A stretch of DNA of 62,233 nucleotides from Ferrimonas kyonanensis DSM 18153 (GTDB taxonomy: Bacteria; Pseudomonadota; Gammaproteobacteria; Enterobacterales; Shewanellaceae). Of the stretch, positions 43,148 through 51,910 are shown in pieces (the first letter of the stretch is position 1; every line of letters begins with the position of its first letter). The stretch spans positions 9,714-71,946 of the forward strand of contig NZ_KE384370.1 of NCBI RefSeq assembly GCF_000425405.1. Direction: 5' to 3'. The notes under the pieces are model-generated. The model was not told the origin of the DNA, did no database searches, and saw nothing but the letters and a program-made list of their open reading frames with translations. The position numbers and the translations under genes are program-made.

Positions 43148-43399
43148 CGGGGCGGTAGCACCATAACGGAGTAAAGATGACCGTGGCGAGTTGACCCTCG
43201 GCAGCATTGGTCGCGGTTTCAGCGCTTAGCGCAGTCGGTTTAAGTTTCTGTTCCGTCAGGTCGCTCTGTGGCTGTAGGGCCAAAGGAAGGAAAGCAGGCG
43301 GAAGTGCGATTTCCCCGACGTCGGAAACGACAGCGTCAGGCGCCACTCAGCTTCCTCCCTTTGATACATAACTTGTTGATTAAAAGTGAAAATAATTGA

Positions 43400-43415
43400 T
43401 GGCACGATTCTAGCA
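43400..43415 (+). promoter_or_regulatory. Sigma-54 promoter of the fliD operon
   Basis: TGGCACGATTCTAGCA keeps GG-N10-GC and a perfect TGGCACG -24 element. It lies 29 bases upstream of the fliD ATG, giving a short leader. It is the best sigma-54 match in the window. Confidence 0.75.
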
Positions 43416-43443
43416 AGAGTCCTGTGTTCAATGAGGAGAAACC

Positions 43444-44799
43444 ATGATTTCAGGAATGTCAGCAGTGCAATGGGCGGAACAGCTAACTGCCGTTGAACGT
43501 GCGGGAAAGGATCAGCTCTATTCGACGCGGCAGACTCAGTACGACAGCCAACTGGACGCTTACAAATTGCTGGAATCCTCTCTAGATAAGATGACCGCCG
43601 ATCTGGAAGCGCTGGGCGACGATGCCTTTAACGCCAAGTCCGGCAGTATCAGCGATGAGTCGGTCGCCAAGGTCACGGTCGGTCCGGATGCCCCTGCCGG
43701 TAATTACAACCTGGAGGTGTCCCAATTGGCTCAAGCTAGCCAGGTTACCGCCAGTTTCGCCAGTGAAGATGCGCTATTGCCCACGTCTGGCGTGTTTGAG
43801 ATTGACGTCAATGGCGACAAGCTGACCATCGATTTTGCCACCATGAACCCCGGCGGTACCGCCACGGTGGAAGGGTTGCGTGACTACATCAACAAGAACG
43901 CCGTCGATATGGGCGTGCAAGCGTCATTGATGCGTAAGGGCGATGGCAGTGTGGAGTTGTTGCTGACCTCGACCGAGACCGGCGTCGCTAATCAAATCTC
44001 CGTGACCCAGGACGACAACGCCTTTGGCTTTACCGATCTGGTGGTGGGTCAGGACGCCAAATTCAAGCTCAATGGCATCGACATCAGCAGCAGCACCAAC
44101 TACGTGGAAGACGTCATCGATGGCGTTTCACTGGAGTTGATGGAGACCCATGAAGCCGGCAAATCGAGCACCATTACCGTCGACAATGACACCGAATCCA
44201 CCATGGACGCGGTGAAAGACTTTGTTAACTCCTACAACAAGTTAATGAGTGAGATTGCCGGGTTGACTCAGAGCCTTGGCGCCACGGTGGAAGCGGAGTC
44301 TGACATCGGTAAAGACGATGAGGACGAAGACAGCGAGGACGCCAAGCAGATTGAAGAGGATCAGCTGGGTGTCCTCAAGGGCGATTCCAGCATTCGAATG
44401 CTGAAAGGATCTCTGCAAAATGTGCTGTTCACAGCGTCAGACAACGGCATGCGCCTGGGTGACGTGGGCATCGAGTTGGATCGCAATGGCAAGTTAACCA
44501 TCGATGAAGACAAGCTGGAAAAAGCGCTGAAGAGCGATTCAGCGTCGGTGGAGAAGATGTTTACTTCAGACAACGGCTATTTGAACCGGTTGGATAAGGT
44601 GATGGATCCCTTCACCAAGCGCGATGGCTTTATCGACATGAAAAAAGACAACATCGATTCTCGAATCGAACGTCTTGAAGACGACATCGCCAGTCATGAC
44701 TATCGCATGAAACAAACCTATGACCGCTATCTCGCTCAGTTCACTGCCATGGAGGGCTACATCAGCTCCATGAACAGTTCTGCCGGATTGTTTTACTAA
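43444..44799 (+). CDS. fliD: Filament cap protein FliD (LafB type)
   Basis: 451 residues. The FliD N-terminal domain (MISGMSAVQWAEQLTAVERA) is followed by beta-rich central domains and the C-terminal SRIERLEDDIASHDYRMKQT with QFTAMEGYISSMNS. It caps the filament and lets flagellin polymerise. A cap and a flagellin chaperone without a neighbouring flagellin is unusual. Confidence 0.93.
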   Translation: MISGMSAVQWAEQLTAVERAGKDQLYSTRQTQYDSQLDAYKLLESSLDKMTADLEALGDDAFNAKSGSISDESVAKVTVGPDAPAGNYNLEVSQLAQASQVTASFASEDALLPTSGVFEIDVNGDKLTIDFATMNPGGTATVEGLRDYINKNAVDMGVQASLMRKGDGSVELLLTSTETGVANQISVTQDDNAFGFTDLVVGQDAKFKLNGIDISSSTNYVEDVIDGVSLELMETHEAGKSSTITVDNDTESTMDAVKDFVNSYNKLMSEIAGLTQSLGATVEAESDIGKDDEDEDSEDAKQIEEDQLGVLKGDSSIRMLKGSLQNVLFTASDNGMRLGDVGIELDRNGKLTIDEDKLEKALKSDSASVEKMFTSDNGYLNRLDKVMDPFTKRDGFIDMKKDNIDSRIERLEDDIASHDYRMKQTYDRYLAQFTAMEGYISSMNSSAGLFY

Positions 44800-44810
44800 C
44801 GGATAAACCA

Positions 44811-45191
44811 ATGTTACACGACCAAGACCCCTTTAATGCCTATAAGCAAACCTCGCTGAATGCGAGGGCCGCCGCCGCCAATCAGCATGAAATGGTGCGG
44901 ATGTTATTGGATGGCCTGATGGATGAGCTTGCTCGCTCTCAGGGCCACATTGAAGCCAAGCAGCATGAAAAAAAGGGCAACAGCATTCAGCGCTGTATCA
45001 ACATCGTTCATGGCCTGGACAGCATGCTGGATCTGGAGAATGGCGGTGAAGTGGCGCAGAACCTGCACCAGCTTTACGACTATTGTAGCCGACAACTGAT
45101 GTCGACCAGTATGAAGAATGACAGCCAGATGTTAGTCCCAGTAGTAAAGGTAATCTCCGATGTCCGAGAAGGTTGGCAAAATCTCAATTGA
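44811..45191 (+). CDS. fliS: Flagellin export chaperone FliS (LafC type)
   Basis: 126 residues, the usual FliS size. The family segment AYKQTSLNARAAAANQHEMV and ARSQGHIEAKQHEKKGNSIQ fit. It binds flagellin and keeps it unfolded for export. Its last 32 bases overlap the next gene. Confidence 0.92.
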   Translation: MLHDQDPFNAYKQTSLNARAAAANQHEMVRMLLDGLMDELARSQGHIEAKQHEKKGNSIQRCINIVHGLDSMLDLENGGEVAQNLHQLYDYCSRQLMSTSMKNDSQMLVPVVKVISDVREGWQNLN

Positions 45192-45486
45192 GCAGTGGGC
45201 TCGGTTTGGCAGGGCGCTGCAACAGTTCGCTGCTAAGCAGGACTGGGCCAGAGTGGCTCAGATTGACACTAAGTTGCAGGCGTTGCTGATTCAGGAAGGC
45301 AAGCCCCAGAACGAAGAGCAACTGGCGGCCCGTAAGGCGCTGGCGAAGGTTCACCGGGAAGTGTTGTCCCAATTGATCGGTGCGCGAGATCAGCTGGTCG
45401 ATGAAATGGGGCAATTTCAATTACAGCGGGAAGGCTCAATGGCCTACCGACACACGGAGCTCAGCGGTGAACGCATTTCCAATTAA
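45160..45486 (+). CDS. FliT/LafD-like flagellar chaperone
   Basis: 108 residues, helical, charged. Sequence similarity to FliT is not obvious by eye; the call rests on size, helical content and the position between fliS and fliK, where lateral clusters have lafD/fliT. FliT proteins chaperone the cap protein FliD. It overlaps both neighbours, which argues for translational coupling. Confidence 0.65.
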   Translation: MSEKVGKISIEQWARFGRALQQFAAKQDWARVAQIDTKLQALLIQEGKPQNEEQLAARKALAKVHREVLSQLIGARDQLVDEMGQFQLQREGSMAYRHTELSGERISN

Positions 45487-46594
45487 CCTGCCGGGAGCGG
45501 CAACGGTGGACACTGAGGCCGGCATTAGTGCCAATCCTCAGGGGCAGCCGGCGGCCATTGCGGTGTCCTCGTCGCCATACTCGGCGGTGGCCCAAGAACT
45601 GACTGCTGCGATGACCGCGGAGTTGGAGACTGAGGCGGCAAGCACAGAACCGGGTGACAGTGAGTCGCTGCTGGTTGAGGGTGCGCTCGAGATGCTGCCA
45701 CCACTTGCCGTCATCGACGTCGAGGTTCAACCGGACCCGGCAGGGCAGGAATCGATGCCACTGGCTATCGGTGCCGAGTTGACTGCGGCCACCGTGGTGT
45801 CACCGGCTCCGGTACCAGAGACGCCGGTGGCGCCAGCGGCATTGTCGGTTTCCATGGATGCGGTGGAGGCGATGCCGATATCTCGCCCGCTCACCACCTC
45901 GATGGTAACCGGTGCCGAACCCGCACCGGCCGCGACTGCGGCATCGGTGGTGCCGGTCACACCGCCGAATCCGCCAGTGAAGACGAACACCACGGTAGCG
46001 GCGGCAGCGGCGACTGTCACTGCGGCGGTTTCGGTCGCGCCCGTTGCGGTGATGCCGGAGCAACTGGAGGCTCGAATTCAGCTGGCGGCCGCTCGCAGTA
46101 AAGCTCTGCCGGTGGCGGCGGTCGACACCGCTGTCGCCAATGGCGGAGCCTCACAGGCCCTGGTGAGTGTTTGGGGGCCGATGACGGTCACCAAGAGTGG
46201 GGATCAGGCATTGTTGGCGAGGGAGATGCTGGCGCCATTAGGTGACCAGATCCGTTTCAACCTGGAGCAGGGCATAAAGCGGGCCGAAGTGCGATTGGAT
46301 CCACCGGATTTGGGGCGAATCGAGTTGACCATCCGTCAGGAGGGAGACCGGATTTCGGTGCAGCTGCACGCCGCCAATCCTCAGGTTCGGGATGCGCTGG
46401 CTCATGGGGCGGAGCGCTTGCGTCAGGAGATGATGCAGCAGTTTGATGGTCAGGTGGATGTGGACGTTGGTCAGCAGCAACCCGGACAACAGCAACACCC
46501 CTCCCAAAGCTGGGATGAGCGCATACTGGCCGCGGAGCATCATGAGATGAGCCGGCCAGAGGATGAACACGACATCATCGATATGTTGGCATAG
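45467..46594 (+). CDS. fliK: Hook-length control protein FliK (LafE type)
   Basis: 375 residues from the GTG at 45467, with GGAG about eight bases upstream. The longer frame reads back through the FliT gene. A long Ala/Pro/Val/Thr-rich N-terminal ruler region is followed by the C-terminal Flg_hook domain (GIKRAEVRLDPPDLGRIELT, RISVQLHAANPQVRDAL). It measures the hook and triggers the FlhB switch. Confidence 0.88.
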   Translation: MNAFPINLPGAATVDTEAGISANPQGQPAAIAVSSSPYSAVAQELTAAMTAELETEAASTEPGDSESLLVEGALEMLPPLAVIDVEVQPDPAGQESMPLAIGAELTAATVVSPAPVPETPVAPAALSVSMDAVEAMPISRPLTTSMVTGAEPAPAATAASVVPVTPPNPPVKTNTTVAAAAATVTAAVSVAPVAVMPEQLEARIQLAAARSKALPVAAVDTAVANGGASQALVSVWGPMTVTKSGDQALLAREMLAPLGDQIRFNLEQGIKRAEVRLDPPDLGRIELTIRQEGDRISVQLHAANPQVRDALAHGAERLRQEMMQQFDGQVDVDVGQQQPGQQQHPSQSWDERILAAEHHEMSRPEDEHDIIDMLA

Positions 46595-46611
46595 AGAGAA
46601 GGGCACAGAAA

Positions 46612-47073
46612 ATGGCAATGTCGACAGGAATCAAACGACTACTTCAGCTCAGCGTGCTGGTGGTGTGGTCCGGTGCCATGGTGATCTTCGGGGTCATCGG
46701 CATCGGTAACCCGGAAGACTTGGATCTGCCGTTTGGCCTCAGTGAAAAGGCCGCGGAGCCGGATAAGTTCTACCCGATGGACAAACTGGTGATTTCCCTG
46801 CCAGGAGAGCGTTATCCCCGCTACCTGTTGCTGGAGATGGCGCTGCAGTCCCCCTCGGAAGGGATTGAATCCATCTTGCTGCAGAGTGACCCCTTGCTGA
46901 GAAACACCATGATCAAGTTAATGGGCAGCAAGTCGGTAGAGGAGCTCAATGGCACCCATAACATGGAACAGTTGCAGCAGGAGGCCAAACAGGCGCTGCA
47001 AACCGTGTTAACCGAGCATGGCTTTGGCGTTCAGTTGGACGCCGTGTTGTTTACCCGCCTGGTGGTTCAGTAG
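46612..47073 (+). CDS. fliL: Flagellar basal body-associated protein FliL (LafF type)
   Basis: 153 residues. One N-terminal membrane helix (LQLSVLVVWSGAMVIFGVIG) is followed by a periplasmic FliL domain (DKLVISLPGERYPRYLLLEM, with LFTRLVVQ at the end). It forms a ring around stator units and helps them under load, fitting the swarming use of lateral flagella. Confidence 0.85.
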   Translation: MAMSTGIKRLLQLSVLVVWSGAMVIFGVIGIGNPEDLDLPFGLSEKAAEPDKFYPMDKLVISLPGERYPRYLLLEMALQSPSEGIESILLQSDPLLRNTMIKLMGSKSVEELNGTHNMEQLQQEAKQALQTVLTEHGFGVQLDAVLFTRLVVQ

Positions 47074-47081
47074 GAGGTTCG

Positions 47082-47810
47082 ATGTTAGCTCAGGCTTGCA
47101 GTTACGAGAGTGAGAGTCGCAGCGGCTCGGAATCGGAACAACTGAGTCAGTTTCTGCCTCTGGTGAAAAAGGCCGTCAATCAGTTGCGTAGCCATTGCGG
47201 CACCATGTTGGAAGTGCAGGATATGGAGCAGATCGGCATGATGGCCTTGCTCGATTCCCTGCGCCGCTACCCGGGCGAACTGGACGGCGGTTTCATCAAC
47301 TTTGCCAGCAAGCGGATTCGAGGCGCGATTCTCGATGAACTCAGGCGCCTGGACTGGCGACCACGGCCGGTACGCCAGCAGGCTCATGAGTTTAACGACA
47401 TCGTTCGCAAGCTCTCCAGAGAGCTGGGGCGACCGCCCCGGGACAGCGAAGTGGCCGAGGCGATGGCGCTGACGCCGGAACAGCTCAGAGAGAGGCTGTA
47501 CGCCAGCCAGGCTGAATCGATGCAGAGCCTGGATGAGCTGTTTCAGAACGGCGTGGAACCGGATGCGGGTCAGGACGGCCAGAACCGTTTTATCGACAAA
47601 CGCACGCTGGTTAAGGCACTGGGCCAGTTGAAGCAGAGAGAACAACTGGTGCTTGGCCTCTATTACCAACATGAGCTGAACCTGAAAGAGATTGCCCTGA
47701 CCCTGGGGCTGACGGAATCGAGGGTGTGTCAGCTGCATAAGCTGGCTGTCAGTCAGCTGCAACAGATTCTGCAGCAGTGGCAAACCCCCGAGAAGAGACG
47801 ACACGTATGA
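47082..47810 (+). CDS. fliA: Flagellar sigma-28 factor FliA (LafS type)
   Basis: 242 residues. Sigma region 2 is clear (DMEQIGMMALLDSLRRYPGE, INFASKRIRGAILDELRRLD), as is region 4 (LGQLKQREQLVLGLYYQHEL, TESRVCQLHKLAVSQL). It would transcribe late lateral genes, including flagellin and stator genes, and is held by the FlgM at 31921-32202. The stop overlaps the motA start. Confidence 0.94.
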   Translation: MLAQACSYESESRSGSESEQLSQFLPLVKKAVNQLRSHCGTMLEVQDMEQIGMMALLDSLRRYPGELDGGFINFASKRIRGAILDELRRLDWRPRPVRQQAHEFNDIVRKLSRELGRPPRDSEVAEAMALTPEQLRERLYASQAESMQSLDELFQNGVEPDAGQDGQNRFIDKRTLVKALGQLKQREQLVLGLYYQHELNLKEIALTLGLTESRVCQLHKLAVSQLQQILQQWQTPEKRRHV

Positions 47811-48664
47811 AAAAAATGTTAGGTTTTATTGGTTTGCTGTTGGCGGTCTTCGGGGGTTACGCGTCCCACGGCGGCTACCTGTCCAACCTGTGGCAGCCGG
47901 CGGAGATGGTGATTATTTTTGGCGCCGGTATTGGTGCGCTGTTCATCGCCAACCCCATCGACGTCATCAAGGATATGTGGCATCAGCTGAAAGATCTGTG
48001 GGCCAATGAGTCCGAGGATCCCGAGTTATACCCACAGGTGTTTGGCTTGATGCATGTGCTGTTGAGTCAACTGCAGTCTCAGGGGATGAAGGTGCTGGAT
48101 GAGCACATCGAAAATCCCAATGAGAGTTCGATGTTTCTGATGTATCCGGCGGTACTCAAGCAGGAGGAACTGCTGCAGTTCATCGTCGATAACCTGCGGA
48201 TGCAATCCATGGCCAAGGTGGCACCTCACGACCTGGAAACACTTCTCGAAGAGGAGATCGAACGGATTCACGAGGATCATCTTCGGCCGTCCGAGGCGCT
48301 GTCAAAAGTCGCCGAGGCGATGCCGGGCTTCGGCATCCTGGCGGCGGTGATGGGGATCATCATTACCATGGGCAGCATCGATGGACCGTTGACCATGATT
48401 GGGGTCAAGGTCGCAGCCGCCTTGGTCGGGACCTTCATCGGCATCTTCGCTTGTTATTGTATGTTCGACCCGCTGGCCACCGCCCTGGAGCATCTGGTGG
48501 ACCGGCACACCGCTCGACTCAGGTGCATGGCCGCCATTCTGGTGATGCACGCCAAAGGCAAGCCACCTCTGTTGGCCATTGATGCCGGGCGGCGTCAGAT
48601 TCAGCATGAGAATCGACCCAGCTTTATCGAGGTTGAACGTTGGCTTGAGGCACAACAACTTTGA
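47807..48664 (+). CDS. motA: Flagellar motor stator protein MotA (LafT type)
   Basis: 285 residues from the ATG at 47807, in an ATGA overlap with the sigma gene. Four membrane helices, a long cytoplasmic loop with charged residues (DLETLLEEEIERIHEDH) that contacts FliG, and the Pro-containing channel helix (AMPGFGILAAVMGIIITMG). Length and loop match the MotA of proton-driven motors such as E. coli more than PomA, so protons are the likely driving ion. Confidence 0.93.
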   Translation: MKKMLGFIGLLLAVFGGYASHGGYLSNLWQPAEMVIIFGAGIGALFIANPIDVIKDMWHQLKDLWANESEDPELYPQVFGLMHVLLSQLQSQGMKVLDEHIENPNESSMFLMYPAVLKQEELLQFIVDNLRMQSMAKVAPHDLETLLEEEIERIHEDHLRPSEALSKVAEAMPGFGILAAVMGIIITMGSIDGPLTMIGVKVAAALVGTFIGIFACYCMFDPLATALEHLVDRHTARLRCMAAILVMHAKGKPPLLAIDAGRRQIQHENRPSFIEVERWLEAQQL

Positions 48665-49638
48665 TGCAGCAAGGAAAGTCGCCAGTGATCATTAAAAAGG
48701 GTAAGAAAAGGAAACACGGGGGCAGCCATGGTGGCGCCTGGAAAGTCGCGTTCGCCGATTTTACCCTGGCGATGATGTGTTTCTTCATGGTGATGTGGCT
48801 GATGCAGATCGCCGATCAGCAGGAACGTCAGGCCATTGTGCAGCAGCTCAACGGGCCACCGATTGAACAGGGCGCCAACCCACTGGCGACCAGTGTCAAT
48901 AGCTCCATCATCGACTTTGAGGGCAGACCGAGCCTGGACAAAGCGGCCATACCGGCGACCGGTACCGGCCCGGAACAGGCGGGGGTGGCGATGTTTAATA
49001 ACATCCCCGAAGGTGAGGTGGACTCGTTGGCCGGTAAGGGCGATGAACTCAATGCCATGGTACCGGGCAGCAGTGATACCCAGATCCAGTTGCAGACCCT
49101 GGCTCAGCAAGTGCACGACGTCACTCAGAACAGTGAAATTGCCAAGCATGTGGATTTTGAAATGACGCCTCAGGGGCTGCGCATCGTGATTCAGGACTCG
49201 TCGGATCAATTTATGTTCAAGCGTGGCCGCAATCAGATGGAGCCCTATTTTGAAGATCTGATGCTGTCGCTGGCGGAGATTCTGGCACCGGTGAAAAACC
49301 GCTTTATTGTCAGTGGTCATACCGACTCGGCGCCCTTTGCCGGCAATCGCAAGACCAACTGGGAGTTGTCATCGATGCGGGCACTGGAGGCTCGGCGGGC
49401 ACTGGTGATTGGCGGTGTCGATGCCAGCCGGGTACTGCAGGTGGCTGGTTATGCCGACCAGATGTTGCTGAATGACGCGGATCCGATGGCGGCGCAGAAT
49501 CGGCGCATCGAGCTGTTTATTCTCAGTGACGAGGGGGAGCAGACCCTGTTTGACCAGCATGGTTTGAGTGGCGCCCAGATGCAGCAAGCCCGCTCTCGAG
49601 CCGAGTCCAACAGCCCTAGGTTGAGATACAATGACTAA
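48664..49638 (+). CDS. motB: Flagellar motor stator protein MotB (LafU type)
   Basis: 324 residues from the ATG at 48664, overlapping motA. The single helix AFADFTLAMMCFFMVMWLM has the ion-carrying Asp near residue 30. A linker and then a peptidoglycan-binding OmpA domain follow (RFIVSGHTDSAPFAGNRKTN, LQVAGYADQMLLND, NRRIELFIL). It anchors the stator to the wall. Confidence 0.94.
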   Translation: MQQGKSPVIIKKGKKRKHGGSHGGAWKVAFADFTLAMMCFFMVMWLMQIADQQERQAIVQQLNGPPIEQGANPLATSVNSSIIDFEGRPSLDKAAIPATGTGPEQAGVAMFNNIPEGEVDSLAGKGDELNAMVPGSSDTQIQLQTLAQQVHDVTQNSEIAKHVDFEMTPQGLRIVIQDSSDQFMFKRGRNQMEPYFEDLMLSLAEILAPVKNRFIVSGHTDSAPFAGNRKTNWELSSMRALEARRALVIGGVDASRVLQVAGYADQMLLNDADPMAAQNRRIELFILSDEGEQTLFDQHGLSGAQMQQARSRAESNSPRLRYND

Positions 49639-49960
49639 CGCCCCTAATACCCAAAAAAGCAAAGCTAATCAGGAGGATCCGGCCTTTGTTCGCAATGGCC
49701 CGGATCGGCTGCAGAAGGTGTTCCTGTACCTGATCCTGGTGAACTGGCTGGTGGCCGGCTTGCTGATGATGAAGATCGACAGTTTGAGCTTCCTGGCCGG
49801 TACTCTGGCCGGTGGCGGCATCATTATGCTGCAGTTTTTCCTGTTGAAGTTGACCTTGATGCGGGCCCGGCGCGCCGGGGATGGCTACCTGCTGTACCCG
49901 GTCACCGCCAGCACTCTGCTGATTGTGTTGTTATTGATTGGCTTTTTCTTTTTTTACTGA
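49631..49960 (+). CDS. Small three-helix membrane protein after motB, unknown
   Basis: 109 residues. A polar N-terminus of about 28 residues is followed by three hydrophobic segments (VFLYLILVNWLVAGLLMM, LAGGGIIMLQFFLLKL, ASTLLIVLLLIGFFFF) with a positively charged loop MRARRAGDG. It overlaps motB by eight bases and precedes the terminator, so it is on the flagellar transcript. The last gene of a lateral operon is usually motB, so this is an addition. I recognise no family. It may act with the stator, but that is a guess from position. Confidence 0.75.
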   Translation: MTNAPNTQKSKANQEDPAFVRNGPDRLQKVFLYLILVNWLVAGLLMMKIDSLSFLAGTLAGGGIIMLQFFLLKLTLMRARRAGDGYLLYPVTASTLLIVLLLIGFFFFY

Positions 49961-49969
49961 TGCCTTCAG

Positions 49970-50000
49970 GTAGTCGGCCTGGCGCCGGCTACTCTTTTCC
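49970..50000 (+). terminator. Terminator of the fliD-motB operon
   Basis: GTAGTCGGC-CTGGC-GCCGGCTAC hairpin with one T-G pair, followed by TCTTTTCC, ten bases after the last stop. Confidence 0.7.
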
Positions 50001-50530
50001 CTGCCAGTTACGGCGAGCTCCGCGCTGATCTCAATTTCACTCCTGCCAGGGGCGCTGCTGACGCGTCCGCTTTTTTGTTGGTGTCCGGGTTAGGGCTCGA
50101 TGGGCGGCGATGCCGGGGCGGAGCGTGGTTAATGCCCATAGCCTCTCAATGGCACTGCGAATCTTTTTCTCGAGGCCGGGAGCAGGGTGAGGTCAGGATC
50201 CCAGTTGGATTCGAAATAGACGTTTTCGGGGTGGGTTTCGGAATATGGGAAACGCTTTTCCCGGCAATTTAATATTCGGAATCAGGTAACAGTTTTAATA
50301 TTTGAATATCCATGTGTGTGATTACTGTCACGGTTGACGTCGATGGCGGGGCGCCACAATACAGTGGAATTATTTGATGAGTAATTCGAACTTGCTTAAT
50401 AACTTCAAATAACCTGTCGGGTTAAATGTGCTCGAAGGTAATTTGATGATGGAAATGCCACTGTAATTATTGCTCGAGAATCGAAGTTTAAATGTCATTT
50501 AAAATTTCGATGTCGCGCAATACCAAGGAA
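50001..50530. other. Intergenic region before the eleven-haem cytochrome
   Basis: 530 bases with no credible gene. The last 250 bases are strikingly AT-rich. The only clear element is the CRP-like site at 50317-50332. Short frames here have no coding signal that I can see. Confidence 0.5.
50317..50332. promoter_or_regulatory. CRP-like site upstream of the eleven-haem cytochrome
   Basis: TGTGA-TTACTG-TCACG differs from the consensus TGTGA-N6-TCACA in one base. It lies about 200 bases before the start of the gene. CRP controls many anaerobic cytochrome genes in Shewanella, so the site is plausible in context. Confidence 0.6.
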
Positions 50531-51889
50531 ATGATGATGAAAACTACCAATCCACTGGTCTGTCTGACTGTGGTTGCGGCCCTGTTTAGTGCCAGTTCAC
50601 TGGCCCAGGACAGTTGTCTCAATTGCCATAAGAACGCCAAACTACTGCAGAAAATGATCGAGAAGAAACAGCTTGCCACCGGTGAGTTAAGCGCCGAACA
50701 ACGGGCTGCCCAGCTTCAGGTGAGTCTTGATGCCATGGCCAGCCACGGGGAACTTGATTGCAGCGACTGCCACCAGGCCGATGCCAGCAAGGCCAAATCC
50801 TGGCACCCGGCCATTCAGAGCGACCCGACTGCCGACGGTGGTTCGGTGTGCAGTGACTGTCATGGCGAGGAGATGGTTACCAACTTCCGTCACTCACTGC
50901 ACTACACCGTCAACGGCATTGCCAAGGGGCTGGTGGAGCGCTTGGCGCAAACCCCTAATGCCCAGGAGCTGTATGATGAGATGCACCATGCCGAAGTGGA
51001 GGGGTGTAACAGTTGTCACGCCACCTGTGGCCAGTGCCACATCAGCCAACCGGATTACGTCGGCGGAGGGTTGTTGAATAAGCACGCGTTCGTGAAAAAT
51101 GCCGATCCGGAGCAAACCTGTGAAACCTGTCACTATGAAAATGCCGAGACTCATAAAGAGTTAGACGCCCACGTGACGAAACACAACATGAGCTGTACCG
51201 ATTGTCACAGCGCTCAACAAGAGTTTCATGGTCGAGATATTAACGAGATTCCAGAAGGTAATTTATATTCTGGCGGGCCGGATAATATAACCAAGGGGCA
51301 TTTTGAACAGACTCAAAAAAAGGACATTATTCAAGTTAAGTGTGAAGACTGTCATCAGGATAAGATTGACGATCACACCGAATTGCTGACCGGTAAGGCG
51401 GCGTTAATTAATCACAATGAAAAATTGAAATGCACCGCTTGTCATACTCAGCCCTACACCAACTGTTTTGGTTGCCATGAAGACTCGCCTGAATCCGTCG
51501 GTACCTGGGAAACCCTTAAGCGGGTCGTTAAAGGCGCCGTCGGCGAAGTAGGGGATGAGAACATTAAACTGGGCCTGAGTGTTGCCAACGATCCTCACAG
51601 CAAACTGGTGCCCCTGAGTCACTCTGGTGGTGTCAGCAAAGACAGTAAGGCGGTAGTGAATCTGAAGGATCCGGCCACCAAGTCTTATTGGGTTCCCTTT
51701 GCCGCCCACTTTGTCAGCAAGAACCCGCTGGCCACGGCGGAAGCCCGCACCAGTAAGCGGATGTGTGAGAACTGCCATAACACCGACAACGACATCTTCC
51801 TAAAACACAGCGACGTTCAGCTTGGCATTACCGATCCGGTGTCGGAAACCCAGTGGATTGTCCCTGCCAACCGTTTGCCTAAGCACTAA
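50531..51889 (+). CDS. Periplasmic c-type cytochrome with eleven CXXCH haem sites
   Basis: 452 residues from the first of three tandem ATGs; the third, at 50537, is best spaced from AAGGAA. A cleavable Sec signal (MKTTNPLVCLTVVAALFSASSLA) and no lipobox suggest a soluble periplasmic protein. The CXXCH sites in order are CLNCH, CSDCH, CSDCH, CNSCH, CGQCH, CETCH, CTDCH, CEDCH, CTACH, CFGCH and CENCH. CNSCHATCGQCH packs two haems three residues apart. Only CX2CH sites are seen, so there is no SirA-type CX15CH site. It could be an electron shuttle or a terminal reductase; none is named here. It is followed 21 bases later by a barrel protein. Confidence 0.88.
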   Translation: MMMKTTNPLVCLTVVAALFSASSLAQDSCLNCHKNAKLLQKMIEKKQLATGELSAEQRAAQLQVSLDAMASHGELDCSDCHQADASKAKSWHPAIQSDPTADGGSVCSDCHGEEMVTNFRHSLHYTVNGIAKGLVERLAQTPNAQELYDEMHHAEVEGCNSCHATCGQCHISQPDYVGGGLLNKHAFVKNADPEQTCETCHYENAETHKELDAHVTKHNMSCTDCHSAQQEFHGRDINEIPEGNLYSGGPDNITKGHFEQTQKKDIIQVKCEDCHQDKIDDHTELLTGKAALINHNEKLKCTACHTQPYTNCFGCHEDSPESVGTWETLKRVVKGAVGEVGDENIKLGLSVANDPHSKLVPLSHSGGVSKDSKAVVNLKDPATKSYWVPFAAHFVSKNPLATAEARTSKRMCENCHNTDNDIFLKHSDVQLGITDPVSETQWIVPANRLPKH

Positions 51890-51910
51890 GTCACTATCAG
51901 GAGTATTACT

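Larger units (their letters stand above)
43010..43443. other. Intergenic region before fliD, where a flagellin gene would be expected
   Basis: 434 bases with no flagellin and no convincing gene. It holds two adjacent hairpins (43108-43147) and the sigma-54 promoter of fliD (43400-43415). A minus-strand frame, 43014-43346, starts at GTG after a good GGAGG but encodes nothing recognisable. Confidence 0.5.

Noticed and set aside
43014-43346. Minus-strand 110-residue frame with GTG start and a good GGAGG upstream
   Set aside because: The protein has low complexity and no recognisable domain, signal or helix pattern, and it runs through two perfect hairpins. The Shine-Dalgarno match alone is not enough. 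Conservation in a related genome would change this.
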